Notes: a model not told the origin generated them from the letters alone. Shown: positions 1 through 6,106, numbered from the stretch's first letter. The stretch is DNA of 10,500 bases from Chloroflexota bacterium (GCA_016190785.1 JACPPX010000049.1:1-10500), one strand, 5' to 3'. Numbers and translations: made by a program.

Positions 1-47
1 ATACTGACTAGTACTTTAAGACTACTTTTGGTCTTATGCCGTATCTT

Positions 48-76
48 TTGTCTCTGGTGCACGACCTATTTTATAA
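48..76 (+). promoter_or_regulatory. Possible sigma70-type promoter for the exported protein gene
   Basis: A TTGTCT hexamer at 48-53 and a TTATAA hexamer at 71-76 are separated by 17 bases, which fits a -35/-10 pair for the plus-strand gene starting at 185. A perfect 10-base palindrome, AGAGCGCTCT at 76-85, sits where transcription would start and could be an operator or chance. A 6-bp inverted repeat, TAAGAC at 17-22 with GTCTTA at 31-36, lies further upstream without a T-run after it. The promoter call rests only on hexamer resemblance and spacing. Confidence 0.3.
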
Positions 77-106
77 GAGCGCTCTGACACATCCCACTTG
101 TTTTGG

Positions 107-184
107 AAAGGAGGTGACCAGCAAAGACCCAAAATTTGGCGCGGCACACTCGCCAAGAGGCGAGCAAGCAAAGGAGGAAGAAAA
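107..184 (+). promoter_or_regulatory. Structured 5' leader with two SD-like sites and alternative hairpins
   Basis: Two strong anti-16S matches are present: AAAGGAGGTGA at 107-117, which has no ATG at normal distance, and AAAGGAGG at 170-177, which serves the gene at 185. Between them two hairpins share the bases CGCC at 151-154 and so exclude each other. TTGGCG (136-141) can pair with CGCCAA (151-156), or CTCGCC (149-154) can pair with GGCGAG (159-164) around an AAGA loop. This could be a small regulatory leader. It does not match a riboswitch class I recognise, so function is inference only. Confidence 0.3.
170..177 (+). promoter_or_regulatory. Ribosome binding site of the exported protein gene
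   Basis: AAAGGAGG is followed by 7 bases and the ATG at 185. This near-ideal Shine-Dalgarno spacing decides the start; the reading frame itself is open from further upstream (a TTG at 98), but those codons overlap the leader structures and encode no signal sequence. Confidence 0.85.
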
Positions 185-640
185 ATGAAAGCAATGAACA
201 GAGTAGTGGTGCTGGGGGCAGTGGTATTGCTCCTAGCCGTGGCTTTAGTCGTTGTGCTAGGGTCAGGGGCGGGAGCCTCGACACTCGGCACCAAATCCGA
301 CTGGTCCCTTTTTTGGACCGGTGGGGGCGATACTAGTGTCTTCTGCAAGGCTACCGCTTCCCCTTATCCTTTCGAGTTCAATATACACCTAACCGCCCAG
401 GGTGGGGGAGCAACTGGGTTCCTCCACTTTAAGACCCTAGCCGGTGTAGAAACAGATGTGTACCCCGTCTCTCTTCCCGCTGATGGGGACACCTTCTTCG
501 CCTCCCAATTTGTTGGGTCATCCACTGGCGACAGGTGGGTCGAGTATAGCAAAGACGGCGGCCCGGGCGAGGTCGTGGGCTGGGTGAGCGCTCACACTCT
601 ACATGGCTCGGGTCTTAAAGTGTTTTGCGGCGTAACTTAG
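185..640 (+). CDS. Small exported or membrane-anchored protein with two cysteines, unknown function
   Basis: This encodes 151 residues and I do not recognise a family. The N-terminus (MKAMNR) is followed by a strongly hydrophobic stretch at about residues 7-26 and a small-residue region (GSGAGAS), so it is probably a signal peptide or a signal anchor. The remaining roughly 118 residues are rich in Gly, Ser, Thr and aromatic residues with alternating hydrophobic stretches, which suggests a small beta-rich extracytoplasmic domain. There are only two cysteines, Cys54 near the start of the domain and Cys148 three residues from the C-terminus, well placed for a disulfide that closes the domain. 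The start is set by an ideal ribosome binding site. The gene is alone on the plus strand with its own terminator and converges on a cytochrome c and thiol-redox operon; whether the two are functionally linked is unknown. Confidence 0.75.
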   Translation: MKAMNRVVVLGAVVLLLAVALVVVLGSGAGASTLGTKSDWSLFWTGGGDTSVFCKATASPYPFEFNIHLTAQGGGATGFLHFKTLAGVETDVYPVSLPADGDTFFASQFVGSSTGDRWVEYSKDGGPGEVVGWVSAHTLHGSGLKVFCGVT

Positions 641-673
641 TAAGTAACTAGCCTTCTCGGCCCGGGGTACATT

Positions 674-714
674 GCGGAAGTCCGGCTCTATTACGCCGGA
701 CTTCCTGCGTTTTT
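674..714 (+). terminator. Intrinsic terminator of the plus-strand gene
   Basis: A perfect 11-bp stem, GGAAGTCCGGC (676-686) with GCCGGACTTCC (695-705), encloses an 8-base loop. It extends by two more G-C pairs past a single bulged T at 706 and is followed by a run of five T at 710-714. It lies 33 bases after the stop at 640. On the minus strand the hairpin is followed by GCAATGTACC with no T-run, so it is a rho-independent terminator only for plus-strand transcription. The rest of the 641-773 gap shows nothing else recognisable. Confidence 0.88.
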
Positions 715-773
715 CGCTGCTCGCAAGGCAAACAGCTAAATAGGCATATCCTTTTTCTCCGCGATCCAAACTG

Positions 774-1349
774 TTACCCACCAGCCGTGGGCGCTACCAC
801 CCCCACCTTCGTCAACTGCCGCTCAACATCCCGCCGGATATCGGCAAAGCCTATATCCAGATAAGGGTAGGCCAGCCACACCGAGGCTCCCCCGAAGAGG
901 GTGCCGGTGAAAACCCGCAGTTCGGGGGTGCTGAGCCGCAGGCCAAAAAGTTGGGTGAAGCCATCAATCGCCATCGGCAAGATCAAGATAACATAGACCC
1001 AGAGGGGAAGGAGGGGAACCTTCTTTCGCCAGAGAGCATAGGCCAGCCCGCCCAGGAATATAGTAGTGTAGATCGCAAAGTTGCGTTGGCAATATGCCAT
1101 CTGAAAGCCCTCAATAAAGAAAGAACGGGAGGGCATCTGATGGCACACCACCTGATAAGCGGAGTAGATGGCATTGGCCGGGCCAGTGAAGCCATTGGCC
1201 AAAAGTATGGGGGCTAAAACCGGCAGAGCAGCAAAAACCCCGGCGCCGATATTGACCACCGCCAGCCAGTGGCGGCTGAGCCAATATAGAAAGCGGTCAA
1301 AAAGGACGACCAAATCGCGGGCCGGTCCTGTAACCTGGGCCTCAACCAT
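774..1349 (-). CDS. DUF2085 family integral membrane protein
   Basis: This 191-residue protein has about four membrane segments (roughly residues 29-52, 93-107, 112-128 and 146-162). It carries the conserved signature of the DUF2085 family: Cys69-His70-Gln71 followed by a Ser-Arg-Ser-like turn, Cys87 at the end of the same segment, an Asp-Gly-Phe-Thr-Gln motif at 129-133, and downstream Gly-Leu-Arg-Leu-Ser and Arg-x-Phe-Thr-Gly elements. The biochemical role of the family is not established. ATG 1349 is preceded by GGAGGGG at 1357-1363 with 7-base spacing and overlaps the end of the glutaredoxin gene by 8 bases, so it is translated from the same message. It is the last gene of the minus-strand unit. 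The conserved Cys pair and His next to thiol-redox genes hints at a redox or metal role, but that is inference. Confidence 0.85.
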   Translation of the reverse strand: MVEAQVTGPARDLVVLFDRFLYWLSRHWLAVVNIGAGVFAALPVLAPILLANGFTGPANAIYSAYQVVCHQMPSRSFFIEGFQMAYCQRNFAIYTTIFLGGLAYALWRKKVPLLPLWVYVILILPMAIDGFTQLFGLRLSTPELRVFTGTLFGGASVWLAYPYLDIGFADIRRDVERQLTKVGVVAPTAGG

Positions 1350-1602
1350 CTAATGCCCCCTCCAATTTTTTGAGTTCGCCACGGATCTCATCCTCTCCGA
1401 AAGCACCGTAAAGCATTCCTCCCTCTTGAAAATCGAGCACCGGGATAATGTTGCCATACTTATTCTCCAGCTCGGCCTCCTGGGAAATGTCGATCTCTTG
1501 CAACGCTATATTATACTCTGGCTTCAGCTCTGCCAAGATAGCTTTGACTTCTTGGCAGAGGTGGCAATCCGGCCGGGTATAGAGAACGACCCGAGTGACC
1601 AT
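1342..1602 (-). CDS. Glutaredoxin-like thiol-disulfide protein (PF05768/DUF836 type)
   Basis: This 86-residue single thioredoxin-fold protein has an N-terminal beta strand (VVLYTR), a CxxC active site at Cys13-His-Leu-Cys16, an Asp-Ile strand at about 37-40, a cis-proline at Pro54 in an Ile-Ile-Pro-Val context, and a closing helix. This order is typical of the small glutaredoxin-like DUF836 family. It has no signal peptide or membrane segment, so it should act in the cytoplasm. The ATG at 1602 shares one base with the stop of the upstream thioredoxin gene (TGATG), which suggests translational coupling, and no clear Shine-Dalgarno sequence precedes it; a GTG at 1605 is an alternative. The substrate is unknown. 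A link to redox supply for its membrane neighbours would need a transmembrane carrier not seen here. Confidence 0.85.
   Translation of the reverse strand: MVTRVVLYTRPDCHLCQEVKAILAELKPEYNIALQEIDISQEAELENKYGNIIPVLDFQEGGMLYGAFGEDEIRGELKKLEGALDG
1357..1363 (-). promoter_or_regulatory. Ribosome binding site of the DUF2085 gene
   Basis: GGAGGGG on the minus strand lies 7 bases before ATG 1349, inside the 3' end of the upstream glutaredoxin gene. It supports the overlapping start. Confidence 0.7.
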
Positions 1603-2138
1603 CACAAGATGCGGGCGATCTGTTCCTCAAGGATCGCCTCGGTCATCGCCCCGGGATAAATGTAGGAGATTATCCCTGCCCGATCCACGAAGATGCTGGT
1701 GGGCACCCCAAGGACCTTATAGGTCGCCGTCACCTTGCCCGTCTCATCCAGGAGCACGGGGAAGGTTAATGAGAATTCCTGAGCAAAGGCTTCGACCTGG
1801 GGCTTTGTTTCTTGGATGTCCACCGCCAAGACCACAAACTCTTGCTCTTTATAGCGTTCGTAGGCAGCCTGGATATATGGCATCTCTACCCGGCAGGGGC
1901 CACACCAGGTGGCCCAGAAGTTAATCAGCACCGGCCGACCGCGAAAGTCAGCAAGGGATACCTGGCTACCGTCCAGAGACTCCAGGGTGAAATCCGGAGC
2001 GAGCGCCCCTTCTTTGACTCCGGTGCGGGGACCAACAGAGATTACCGCCAGAGCCACCACAAGGGCGATTCCGGCCATAAGCCAGGGGAAGAGGCGGGAG
2101 CGGCGGGCAAGGGCTTGTGATCCACTACTAGACAGCAT
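1602..2138 (-). CDS. Membrane-anchored TlpA/ResA-like thioredoxin, first of two
   Basis: From the ATG at 2138 this is a 178-residue protein. A basic stretch (ARRSR) is followed by one membrane segment at about 19-35 and then an extracytoplasmic thioredoxin domain of the AhpC-TSA/Redoxin type. The domain shows APDFTL at 47-52, the active site Trp-Cys79-Gly-Pro-Cys82, and a cis-proline at Pro146 (GVPTS). Such proteins reduce disulfides of apocytochrome c or other exported proteins. The open frame extends to 2282, but that part overlaps ccmD and has a basic non-homologous sequence, so the internal ATG is preferred even though its ribosome binding site is weak. It follows ccmD by about 50 bases and touches the glutaredoxin gene. 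The neighbourhood supports a cytochrome c maturation role. I cannot tell which of the two paralogues is CcmG proper. Confidence 0.9.
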   Translation of the reverse strand: MLSSSGSQALARRSRLFPWLMAGIALVVALAVISVGPRTGVKEGALAPDFTLESLDGSQVSLADFRGRPVLINFWATWCGPCRVEMPYIQAAYERYKEQEFVVLAVDIQETKPQVEAFAQEFSLTFPVLLDETGKVTATYKVLGVPTSIFVDRAGIISYIYPGAMTEAILEEQIARIL

Positions 2139-2187
2139 CTCGGCAATCAATTGTAGAGGGAGAAGTGAGGAGGATATGTAGGCTAGG

Positions 2188-2370
2188 CTACTTTTCTTTT
2201 TGTCGGGACATAGCCTCGCGCAGGGCCTGGATCTCGTCCTGGAGTTTTTCCTGGCGGCGGGAGAGACTGAAGAAGTAGGCAAATATGGCGACGAGGACGA
2301 TCAGGAAGGCCGGGAACAAATAGGCTAAGTTGCGGATCTCTTTTAGAAGCTCGCGCAGAAGGTCTTCCAT
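2188..2370 (-). CDS. ccmD: CcmD-like small membrane protein
   Basis: This 60-residue protein has one hydrophobic segment at about residues 17-34 ending in a Tyr-Phe-Phe-Ser-Leu-Ser-Arg-Arg-Gln boundary, followed by a charged, probably coiled-coil tail (about 37-58). Both size and organisation match CcmD-type proteins, which in the System I pathway bind CcmC and CcmE and help release heme-loaded CcmE from the CcmABC complex. It starts 11 bases after the ccmC stop, exactly where ccmD lies in many ccm operons. The ribosome binding site is weak, so translation may depend on coupling. Sequence alone would be too short for certainty; position decides the call. The tail resembles the end of CcmC in this window. 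Confidence 0.8.
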   Translation of the reverse strand: MEDLLRELLKEIRNLAYLFPAFLIVLVAIFAYFFSLSRRQEKLQDEIQALREAMSRQKEK

Positions 2371-2381
2371 GTCTTGTCTTT

Positions 2382-3158
2382 CTAGGCAGTCCCCGATACT
2401 TCCAGGGCGGTCTTCAGTTCCTCCACCTCATCCCGCATCCGCTCCAGACGCAGGCGATGGAGGAGCATGTAGAAAAACAGCAGGGTAAAGGCCAAAATGG
2501 AGAGCATCAGCGTCTGGAGCATCTCCGGAGGCAGAGATGGCCCCGCGGGGTTGATGACCGTGGGTCCGGGGTGAGTGGTCCGCCACCACTCCACCGAGAA
2601 GTGGACAAGAGGCACATCCAAAAACCCAATGATCCCCAGCACTGCCGAGAAGCGAGCACGACGTTCTCGATCATCGATGTTAGCCCGCAAGACTAGATAT
2701 GCGACATAGATGAACCACAGGATAAGGGTGGTAGTCAGCCGCGCGTCCCAGGTCCACCAGATACCCCACACCGGCCGGGCCCAGAGGGGACCGGTGATGA
2801 GCACCAATGTGGCAAAGAGGACCCCGATCTCCGCCGCGGACAGGGCCAAGCGATCCCAGGGTCTTGCTTTCACCCAACTGCGCAAAGACGCCCGCGCCGG
2901 AGGAAAGAGTCTGATCAGCAGGCTAATCGAGAAGCCACGGGCCCGTTCCGCTAAATAAAGGATGCTGGAGACGAAGACGATAAAGAAGGCTAGATAAGCC
3001 AGCCAGGCGGAGGGGACATGGAAGTAAAAAATCTTCTGGACGATGCCCATCACCCGTTCGGTGGGGGCATAGAGAAAAATGGCGGCCAAAGCCCCGGCCA
3101 GGCTCAGCAGGCTCAACCCCCCCAAAACCTCTACTCCCCTATTACCGCGCTCCGCCAT
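2382..3158 (-). CDS. ccmC: Heme export and handling protein CcmC
   Basis: This 258-residue polytopic protein has about six membrane segments. It carries the WWD heme-handling signature at 131-140 (WGIWWTWDAR), a conserved His47 in FHVPSAW, and His196 at the end of VEWWRTTH. These two histidines correspond to the external heme ligands known in CcmC. CcmC presents heme to CcmE on the outer face of the membrane. ATG 3158 follows the ccmB stop (3163-3165) by four bases, with GAGTGA as a possible ribosome binding site overlapping that stop. Compared with the E. coli protein the loop at about residues 72-104 looks some 25 residues longer, and the C-terminus adds a charged helical tail at about 234-253. 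The family assignment is secure from the WWD motif and the ccmABCD order. Confidence 0.95.
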   Translation of the reverse strand: MAERGNRGVEVLGGLSLLSLAGALAAIFLYAPTERVMGIVQKIFYFHVPSAWLAYLAFFIVFVSSILYLAERARGFSISLLIRLFPPARASLRSWVKARPWDRLALSAAEIGVLFATLVLITGPLWARPVWGIWWTWDARLTTTLILWFIYVAYLVLRANIDDRERRARFSAVLGIIGFLDVPLVHFSVEWWRTTHPGPTVINPAGPSLPPEMLQTLMLSILAFTLLFFYMLLHRLRLERMRDEVEELKTALEVSGTA

Positions 3159-3162
3159 CGTT

Positions 3163-3837
3163 TCACTCGCTAATCACATATTCAAAGGTGAGGAAAGAAA
3201 CTACCGTAAATATTACATCGAAGGCTATCAAAATGCGAAGCCAGTCGGCTACCGAGGACAAATCCCGTCCCCCGAAAACAACCTCCGTGGCTTTGACCGC
3301 AGCGATCACCACCGGAACCACAACCGGAAAGAGAAGGATAGGGAGCATGATCTCCCGGGTGCGGGTGCTGGTGGCCATAGCCGCAAAAACCGTGCCCACT
3401 GCCGAAAAGCCCAAACTCCCCAGGAGGAGAACGGGCAAAAGGGGGAGGAGGGGGAGAGCCAGGTTGGAGACGAAAGCAAACAGGGGAACGAGTATGGCCT
3501 CCGTCACCAAAATAAATATGAGATTCCCCAGCATTTTCGCCAGATAGATTGCCCCCCGATCTACCGGGGAAAGAAGGAGACCTTCCAGAGAGCCGCGGTC
3601 CTTCTCCAGAACAAAGGAACGGTTCAAACCGAGGACCCCGGCAAAAGCAAAGGTTACCCACAGCACCCCCGCCGCCAGGGAGGCCAATTCTCCCCTCTGC
3701 AACTCAAAGGCGAAATTGAAGATGAGAATCACCAAAAGAGCAAAGATAAACATCCCGCTCAGGATCTCGCGGGACCGAATCTCGGCGGTGAGATCCTTCC
3801 CCAGGATGGCGAACACTTTGGAGATAAAGCCAATCAT
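3163..3837 (-). CDS. ccmB: Heme ABC exporter permease CcmB
   Basis: From ATG 3837 this encodes 224 residues with about six hydrophobic segments. It has the usual CcmB features: a cytoplasmic N-terminus with a KDLTAEIRSRE-like amphipathic part, a motif around Asn-Arg-Ser-Phe-x-x-Glu-Lys-Asp-Arg-Gly at 72-82 followed by Gly-Leu-Leu-Leu-Ser-Pro, and a Phe-Pro-rich fifth segment. CcmB is the membrane partner of CcmA in the CcmABC complex that releases holo-CcmE from CcmC. The ATG shares one base with the ccmA stop (TGATG) and has GGGAG seven bases upstream within ccmA; a GTG at 3840 is an alternative start. The stop overlaps the likely ribosome binding site of ccmC, so ccmA, ccmB and ccmC look translationally coupled. 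Confidence 0.93.
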   Translation of the reverse strand: MIGFISKVFAILGKDLTAEIRSREILSGMFIFALLVILIFNFAFELQRGELASLAAGVLWVTFAFAGVLGLNRSFVLEKDRGSLEGLLLSPVDRGAIYLAKMLGNLIFILVTEAILVPLFAFVSNLALPLLPLLPVLLLGSLGFSAVGTVFAAMATSTRTREIMLPILLFPVVVPVVIAAVKATEVVFGGRDLSSVADWLRILIAFDVIFTVVSFLTFEYVISE

Positions 3838-4571
3838 CACCCGGCTCCCGCATACTGCCGGTAGAGAGCCCGCAATTCCTGGCGGTCCAGCGCATCCCTC
3901 TCCCCTTCCCAGACAATCCGCCCTTGAGCCAGGATGGCCAGACGATGGCTGATCTCAAAGCCTTCTTCCAGATTATGGGTGGCAAGGAGCACGGTTTTAT
4001 TGCGCCGGGCCAAACCGGCTAAGACCTCTTGCAGCCGCTCCACTGCCTGGGGGTCGAGCCCGGAGTAGGGCTCGTCCAGAAGGAGGACCGCCGGATCGTG
4101 GAGCAGGGCCCGGGCCAAAGCCAGCCGCTGCTGCATCCCCCGGGAGTAGGTGCGCACCAGATCATGCTGGCGATGGGTGAGCCCCACTTCCTCCAGCAGC
4201 TCATCGCCCCGCGCCTCGAGATCCAGGACCGAATACAGCCTTCCGAAAAAGCTCAGGTTCTCCCTGGCGGTGAGGTTATCGTAGAGAAGGGGCAGGTGGG
4301 AGACAAAGCCGATAAGCCCGCGGATCCCCTCCCCTTCGCGGCGGATGTCCTTCCCCGCCACCTTAGCCGTGCCCGCGGTGGGAGGGAGAAGGGTAGCCAG
4401 GATACGGATCAGGGTGGTTTTTCCTGCCCCATTGGGTCCGAAGAGGGCTAGAAATTCTCCTCGGGCAATACCGAGATTGATGCCCCGCAGGGCCGGTCGG
4501 GGGCCAAAGTATTTGCTGAGGCCTTTTACTTCAACTTCCCACTGGATTTGCTGCTCTGCTCCGCTGTTCAA
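3837..4571 (-). CDS. ccmA: Heme ABC exporter ATP-binding protein CcmA
   Basis: This 244-residue ABC ATPase has Walker A GPNGAGKT at 45-52, a signature motif YSRGMQQR at 142-149, Walker B VLLLDEP at 162-168, a D-loop Ser-Gly-Leu-Asp, and the switch His199. The usual Q-loop glutamine is replaced by a Ser-His pair near residue 91, and CcmA proteins commonly have His there. It powers the CcmABC complex by ATP hydrolysis on the cytoplasmic side. The start is a TTG whose sequence TTGA overlaps the stop of the upstream gene, with GGAAGG ending three bases before it. No ATG is available near the N-terminus, and the protein begins close to where the family normally begins. The assignment to CcmA rather than another ABC ATPase rests on the adjacent ccmB and ccmC. 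Confidence 0.95.
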   Translation of the reverse strand: MNSGAEQQIQWEVEVKGLSKYFGPRPALRGINLGIARGEFLALFGPNGAGKTTLIRILATLLPPTAGTAKVAGKDIRREGEGIRGLIGFVSHLPLLYDNLTARENLSFFGRLYSVLDLEARGDELLEEVGLTHRQHDLVRTYSRGMQQRLALARALLHDPAVLLLDEPYSGLDPQAVERLQEVLAGLARRNKTVLLATHNLEEGFEISHRLAILAQGRIVWEGERDALDRQELRALYRQYAGAG

Positions 4572-5521
4572 ATTCCTTCCCGCAAATATCCGATTTTCTC
4601 TTGCAGAGCAACCGGCGTAAAGCCAAAGTTTCGCTGCACCGCATCCAAATCCGTCGTGTCATCCTTAGCCAGGAGAGCGACCTGTTCCTTGGTCACCGGG
4701 AAATTTAGGCCGAGGGCCAGCATAGCCCCCGCCAAAGGGCCGAGGATAAAGGGCGGGATGGGCAATTTAACTCGCCGTAGCCCAAGGGCCTCCTGGGAGA
4801 GGTCCACCAGCTGGTTATAGGTAACGTGCTCCGGGCCACCAACGGAAACAGACTGGCTAACAAATTTCTCGTTTTTGAGAAGATAAAGACAATGGGCTAC
4901 ATCCTCCACCCAAATCGGCTGGAACTTGGCCTGGCCGCTGCCGGGGATGGGCACTAGGGGGATGAACTTTCCCCAGGCCAAAAGTCTAGTCCAGATCGAG
5001 GGAGGAGCATCAAGGGGCAAGAAACTCGCCTCCAGGACATTCTTTACGGTCAGCGCCGACTTGCGTACAAACTCATCCCCTGGGCCAAAGATGATGCTCG
5101 CCTTGAGGATACTCCATTCCAACCCGCTCTTTTTTACCTCTTCTTCCGCCTGCCACTTGGAATATAGGTAAGGAAAGCGGGGGTCAGGCATGGCTCCGAT
5201 GACGCTCATATAAATAAAACGCTTGATCCCTGCAGACTGGGCAGCAGCAATAGTATTTCTCACTCCATCCACATTTACCGCGGCAAAGGTCTCCCCGCCC
5301 TTTTCCTTGGGGATGGTCGCTAAGTGATAGATAACGCTCACTCCCGCCATCGCCGGGGCTAGGGATTCTGGCTTGGTGACATCGCCGGGGACAAATTCCG
5401 CCTGCGGGGGAATGGCCGACCGCGGCCGCCGGGCCAGCACTCTAACTTGCTCCACTTGGGCCACAAGATGCTGGGCCAAGTGCCGCCCCACAAAACCGGT
5501 GCCGCCAACGACTAGGATCAT
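4568..5521 (-). CDS. NAD(P)-binding atypical SDR protein, complex I NDUFA9-like
   Basis: This 317-residue protein has an N-terminal Rossmann fold with GGTGFVG at 6-12, a Ser106 in the MSVIGA strand, and Tyr118-x-x-x-Lys122, the SDR catalytic pair. A C-terminal substrate region includes FQPIWVEDVA at about 200-209, typical of the atypical SDR group related to mitochondrial complex I subunit NDUFA9 and plant sugar or chlorophyll epimerase-like enzymes. Bacterial members bind NAD(P)H, but most have no known substrate. It is not a standard part of ccm operons, yet it overlaps ccmA by four bases and follows the thioredoxin gene after 30 bases. The same unit starts with nuo genes, which makes a complex I assembly or quinone-related role attractive but unproven. 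No membrane segment is evident apart from a hydrophobic patch at about 256-270. Confidence 0.85.
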   Translation of the reverse strand: MILVVGGTGFVGRHLAQHLVAQVEQVRVLARRPRSAIPPQAEFVPGDVTKPESLAPAMAGVSVIYHLATIPKEKGGETFAAVNVDGVRNTIAAAQSAGIKRFIYMSVIGAMPDPRFPYLYSKWQAEEEVKKSGLEWSILKASIIFGPGDEFVRKSALTVKNVLEASFLPLDAPPSIWTRLLAWGKFIPLVPIPGSGQAKFQPIWVEDVAHCLYLLKNEKFVSQSVSVGGPEHVTYNQLVDLSQEALGLRRVKLPIPPFILGPLAGAMLALGLNFPVTKEQVALLAKDDTTDLDAVQRNFGFTPVALQEKIGYLREGI

Positions 5522-5551
5522 CTCTCTACCCTTGGAATCGATAGCGCTTGA

Positions 5552-6106
5552 CTATTCCCCGGTTACTAGCAGAGTCTCGATGTTTGTGGTCAGGGTTTCT
5601 TCATCCAGGGGGGCGGGAATGTGGGCTGCCACCAGGCCGTCACGGGAGATGAAAAAGGTCTCCGGCACACCAGTGATGCGGTAGGCGCGGCCGATGCGGC
5701 TGCCCAGATCTGGGCCATGGGGATAAGTAAGCCCAAATTCCTGGATATAAGCCCTAGCCGCATCTTCCGTATCCAGCCAATCCACCCCGATAAAAACCAC
5801 ACCCTGATCTCGGTAGGATCTCCACGCCGTCTCCAAGATAGGAGCCTCCTCTCGGCAGGGTGGGCACCATGAGGCCCAGAAATTTATAACCACCACCTGG
5901 CCCCGCAATTCGGAGAGGGTTATCTCCCCCCCATCGAAGAGTTGCAGGGTAAAGTCCGGGGCCGAAGCACCGACTAGAGGCGGAGCGCTCTTTTGGATCA
6001 ACCCATAGCCCAAAAGGGCCAGGAGCCCGAGGACGGGGATGAGCACCATCAGTTGGGTGACAGTCGAGCCTGTAAATTGGCCGCGAATGCGAGAGATTAT
6101 TTCCAC
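5552..6106 (-). CDS. Membrane-anchored TlpA/CcmG-like thioredoxin, second of two
   Basis: This 184-residue protein has one membrane segment at about 18-38 and an extracytoplasmic thioredoxin domain. The domain has APDFTL at 49-54, the active site Trp-Cys81-Pro-Pro-Cys84 and a cis-proline Pro148 in GVPETFF. The WCPPC centre and the GVPE loop are typical of CcmG/DsbE, which keeps the CxxCH cysteines of apocytochrome c reduced in System I. The gene starts with GTG 6106, ten bases inside the end of ccmH, and has a weak ribosome binding site, so coupling to ccmH is likely. Direct adjacency to ccmH and the WCPPC motif make this the better CcmG candidate of the two thioredoxins here. I leave the symbol blank because ResA and TlpA homologues look alike. 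Confidence 0.9.
   Translation of the reverse strand: MEIISRIRGQFTGSTVTQLMVLIPVLGLLALLGYGLIQKSAPPLVGASAPDFTLQLFDGGEITLSELRGQVVVINFWASWCPPCREEAPILETAWRSYRDQGVVFIGVDWLDTEDAARAYIQEFGLTYPHGPDLGSRIGRAYRITGVPETFFISRDGLVAAHIPAPLDEETLTTNIETLLVTGE

Noticed and set aside
107..120. Resemblance of the minus strand (TGGTCACCTCCTTT) to the 3' end of 16S rRNA
   Set aside because: Only about a dozen bases match and nothing rRNA-like adjoins it; on the plus strand it is simply a strong Shine-Dalgarno-like sequence.
136..336. A TTG-started 66-codon frame within the leader and exported protein gene
   Set aside because: The nearest SD-like site is about 20 bases away, and the frame overlaps the well-supported gene at 185 and reads as arginine-rich off-frame sequence.
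599..781. A 60-codon minus-strand frame after the DUF2085 gene
   Set aside because: It consists largely of the terminator hairpin and the end of the plus-strand gene and has no ribosome binding site or recognisable content.
2139..2282. N-terminal extension of the first thioredoxin into ccmD
   Set aside because: The added 48 residues are basic and serine-rich, overlap ccmD out of frame, and come before the normal anchor of a TlpA-like protein; the internal ATG 2138 fits the family.
3079..3864. A 261-codon open frame on the plus strand opposite ccmB
   Set aside because: It is antisense to ccmB, whose family features are clear. The translation is low-complexity polar sequence rich in Gln, Gly, Lys, His and Pro with no domain and no convincing ribosome binding site.
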